Part shown: positions 62,076 through 64,000 of the stretch, in pieces
How the letters are laid out: every line of letters begins with the position of its first letter
Numbering within the stretch: position 1 is the stretch's first letter
NCBI GenBank assembly: GCA_963753545.1
Contig: CAVWCQ010000008.1
Location: 2,604,001-2,668,000, forward strand
Reading direction: 5' to 3'
DNA length: 64,000 bases
Source of the DNA: CAVWCQ01 sp963753545
Lineage (GTDB): Bacteria; Chloroflexota; Anaerolineae; Aggregatilineales; Aggregatilineaceae
The notes under the pieces: generated by a model
What the model was told of the DNA's origin: nothing
The model's database searches: none
The model's input: the letters and a program-made list of their open reading frames with translations, nothing else
Position numbers and translations under genes: made by a program

Positions 62076-62441
62076 ATGGAATCAAATAAGTCAGACCTTC
62101 CCAATCTTGACCAACTGATGCAGTTGGGAATTCAAACTGCCCGGCAGGGCAACAAACAAAATGCACGAATGATTTTTCAGCAGATTCTGGACGCCGATGG
62201 ACAAAATGAACGGGCCTGGTTATGGATGGCGGCTGTCGCGGAAACGCCGGAGGATCGTGTTCGCTGTCTCAACACGGTCTTGCGCATCAACCCAAACAAC
62301 CAGGCTGCACAACGCGAATTGAGTAACCTCAAGAAGAAGCAGGCATCCAGCAACAGTCAGGTGCTGCTTTATGGAGGTTTCGTCCTGGCTTTGGTGCTCA
62401 TCTTGATCGCAGTGGTTATATTTCTGCTGTCTGGAATCTGA
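62076..62441 (+). CDS. Small TPR protein with C-terminal membrane anchor
   Basis: 121 residues. Residues 10-85 are the same TPR unit seen at 18452-19580 and 62544 (LGIQTARQGNKQNARMIFQQ, ERAWLWMAAVAETPEDRVRC, NTVLRINPNNQAAQREL). The last 25 residues are a single hydrophobic helix (VLLYGGFVLALVLILIAVVI). The TPR faces the cytoplasm if tail-anchored. It lies about 100 bp upstream of the TPR-propeller gene in the same direction. The function is unknown; partner recruitment to the membrane is the likely role. Confidence 0.8.
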   Translation: MESNKSDLPNLDQLMQLGIQTARQGNKQNARMIFQQILDADGQNERAWLWMAAVAETPEDRVRCLNTVLRINPNNQAAQRELSNLKKKQASSNSQVLLYGGFVLALVLILIAVVIFLLSGI

Positions 62442-62510
62442 TCCCCGCACCTGGAGGGCACACAGTACTTCTAGCCTTCTACGCCAGTCCGTTATAAGAT
62501 ACAGGAGAAT

Positions 62511-62542
62511 CGATCTCGCTCGTGGTACCATGAGCGAGATCG
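62511..62542. promoter_or_regulatory. 32-bp near-perfect palindrome just before the TPR-propeller gene
   Basis: CGATCTCGCTC (62511-62521) and GAGCGAGATCG (62532-62542) pair perfectly over 11 bp, and the 10-bp centre is itself nearly palindromic around GGTACC. It ends one base before the ATG at 62544. There is no T-run, so it is not a typical terminator. It could be a repressor operator or a hairpin hiding the ribosome binding site. Confidence 0.6.
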
Positions 62543-62543
62543 A

Positions 62544-64000
62544 ATGTGCTTCTCTTGTACCCAGGACAATACAGACTTGGCGAACGAAGACATTCAAAAC
62601 TTGCTGCGAACCGGCATCCAGGCAGCGCAGAGTGGCAACAAAATGACGGCACGCCAGCTCCTCCAGGAAGTGGTTGAGCGGGATCCGAAAAACGAACTCG
62701 CCTGGATGTGGATGGCCTCTGTCGCCGACACCACACCCGAACGTCGAGATTGCCTGAAAAAAGTGCTGGCAATTAATCCGGGCAATCAACGCGCGCGTGA
62801 GGCTCTCAATAAACTCGATGAGTCGCCTGCTCAGGACCTACTGTCTTCCAGGGGCGCACTGGGCCCTGATCGTCCGCTGCGTGGAGATGTGCTCCCGCGT
62901 GAAGGGCTCGTACGAGCGCCGCGCCGCAAGCGGAAGCGTTCTCCCGTCTATCTATTCACGGTCGGATTCCTGGCTGTCAGTATGATTGGCCTGGGGCTAT
63001 TGCTGCTGTGGGATTATTCCCAAAACGATGACAATAAGACTGCGAGTAATTCGACTCAGGCGGCGGTGCTGCCCACGTCGACACGCTCGCCGCTAGTCCC
63101 AACGCGCACGCTTCGGCCTACGACGCTGCTGCCTCCTGCAACATTGCCGACCACCTGGACGCCATCACCCACCTTTACGCCCAGTCCTACGATTGAGGCC
63201 ACAGCCACTCCTTCACTGGCAAACGATACGCTTCTGGTCTCGGGACAGCGATCAGGCCAGTACGATTTTGCTCTCTACAGTTTGGTCGCTGATGGTTCTC
63301 AGGAAGCACCCATCCAGATGCGGCTTGCGGCCAGTGTCGGAAGTGGAATCAGCCTCGTTGAAGCATTCGACGCCAGTTACTCGCCCGACGGGCAGCGGAT
63401 CGCTTTTACAGCTCAACTGCGTTCAACCCAAAGCGGCGAATTTGAAGAAATTTTTGTCGTCCCCAGCGACGGGGGTGTCATGGAGCGGCTGACTTCAGCC
63501 GAGGCTGTCCATACGGAAGATGCAAGTTGGTCGCCCGACGGCAGCCAGATATTGTTCTCTTCCGACGAAGATGGCGATTACGACCTCTATGTGATTGATG
63601 CTAACGGTGGCGAACCCCGCCTGCTGACGGATAATGCTGGCGATGATCGTGATCCAGCCTGGTCACCCGATGGTCAGTCAATCGTCTATGCATCCGATCA
63701 GGGCGGCCCAGGCTTCCTGGAAATCTGGCGCATGCAGGCAGATGGAACAGGGGCGGAACAACTGACCGATGCCAGCAACAACAGCTATGCACCCGCCTGG
63801 TCGCCAGATGGGAGCGCGATTGCGTTTATCTCGGACCGCCACATCGACGCTGACTTGTTTATGATGCGTGCCGATGGGACAGACGAGCGAGTTTTGACCA
63901 TTGATGATGGCAGCGCCGAGGATCGCGATCCAACATGGTCGCCCGACGGCTACTGGATCGCCTTTAGTTCGAAATCGCGGTGGTGGAGCCTTCGAGATAT
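62544..64000 (+). CDS. TPR membrane protein with extracellular TolB-like propeller (runs off the window)
   Basis: At least 485 residues; it continues past the right edge. Residues 12-90 are the shared TPR unit (LLRTGIQAAQSGNKMTARQL, LAWMWMASVADTTPERRDCL). A basic stretch (RAPRRKRKR) precedes one membrane helix (VYLFTVGFLAVSMIGLGLLL), then a Pro/Thr linker of about 60 residues. Repeated PD40/TolB units follow (ASYSPDGQRIAFT, ASWSPDGSQILFSS, PAWSPDGQSIVYAS, PAWSPDGSAIAFIS). The positive-inside rule puts the TPR in the cytoplasm and the propeller outside. ATG 62544 opens with a short CFSC sequence; a TTG at 62577 is an alternative start. Confidence 0.8.
   Translation, partial: MCFSCTQDNTDLANEDIQNLLRTGIQAAQSGNKMTARQLLQEVVERDPKNELAWMWMASVADTTPERRDCLKKVLAINPGNQRAREALNKLDESPAQDLLSSRGALGPDRPLRGDVLPREGLVRAPRRKRKRSPVYLFTVGFLAVSMIGLGLLLLWDYSQNDDNKTASNSTQAAVLPTSTRSPLVPTRTLRPTTLLPPATLPTTWTPSPTFTPSPTIEATATPSLANDTLLVSGQRSGQYDFALYSLVADGSQEAPIQMRLAASVGSGISLVEAFDASYSPDGQRIAFTAQLRSTQSGEFEEIFVVPSDGGVMERLTSAEAVHTEDASWSPDGSQILFSSDEDGDYDLYVIDANGGEPRLLTDNAGDDRDPAWSPDGQSIVYASDQGGPGFLEIWRMQADGTGAEQLTDASNNSYAPAWSPDGSAIAFISDRHIDADLFMMRADGTDERVLTIDDGSAEDRDPTWSPDGYWIAFSSKSRWWSLRD

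Overview
This is a 64 kb, gene-dense, fairly GC-rich bacterial chromosome segment. No taxonomic search could be run. The gene set (long vWA/FHA/kinase signalling genes, roadblock/MglA-type GTPase modules, TPR proteins, WD40-like lipoproteins, type II IPP isomerase, a tungsten-type aldehyde oxidoreductase) suggests a Chloroflexota member, probably of the Anaerolineae; this is inference. No tRNA, rRNA, CRISPR array or recognisable transposase was seen.

Layout. 0-4.7 kb: MMPL exporter (partial) with a divergent TetR regulator and twin operators, an AOR-family oxidoreductase and a HAM1-type pyrophosphatase. 4.7-9.3 kb: a 1061-residue protein of unknown function and a lipoprotein. 9.3-9.5 kb: the first copy of an unidentified structured element. 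9.6-15.2 kb: carbohydrate deacetylase-like protein, CPBP-like membrane protein, threonine aldolase, a nitrilase homologue without its catalytic Cys, a candidate selenocysteine peroxiredoxin, RluD and a hotdog thioesterase. 15.2-21.4 kb: two MoeA genes, a TPR protein and formate-tetrahydrofolate ligase, all frameshifted. 21.5-33 kb: a signalling block: response regulator-roadblock fusion, roadblock protein, pyrG, add, MglA-like GTPase, OmpR-type regulator, then FHA, J-domain/vWA, PP2C phosphatase and a Ser/Thr kinase with a beta-propeller. 33-39 kb: hemW, fni, an acyl carrier protein, a magnesium-chelatase-I-like ATPase and a thioesterase. 39-49 kb: a surface polysaccharide locus (GT4 glycosyltransferase, GtrA, two O-antigen-ligase-type polymerases, UDP-glucuronate decarboxylase, a glycosidase domain). 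49-64 kb: a large repeat surface protein, an isolated rpoB, the second copy of the structured element, a GAF histidine kinase, nth, a PfkB kinase and two TPR membrane proteins.

How the genes work together. The 28-33 kb minus-strand genes form one overlapping set able to phosphorylate (kinase), dephosphorylate (PP2C) and read (FHA) Thr phosphorylation. The roadblock and GTPase genes look like a prokaryotic G-protein switch. The AOR enzyme needs a metallopterin cofactor, and two MoeA paralogues lie 11 kb away.

Quality warning. About 28 single-base disruptions split 15 otherwise conserved genes, often at short homopolymers. The simplest reading is uncorrected indel errors in the assembly, so genes called frameshifted below are probably intact in the organism. 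The most interesting candidates are the repeated structured element at 9.3 and 58.1 kb, the UGA-containing peroxiredoxin, and the kinase/phosphatase/FHA/J-vWA cassette.
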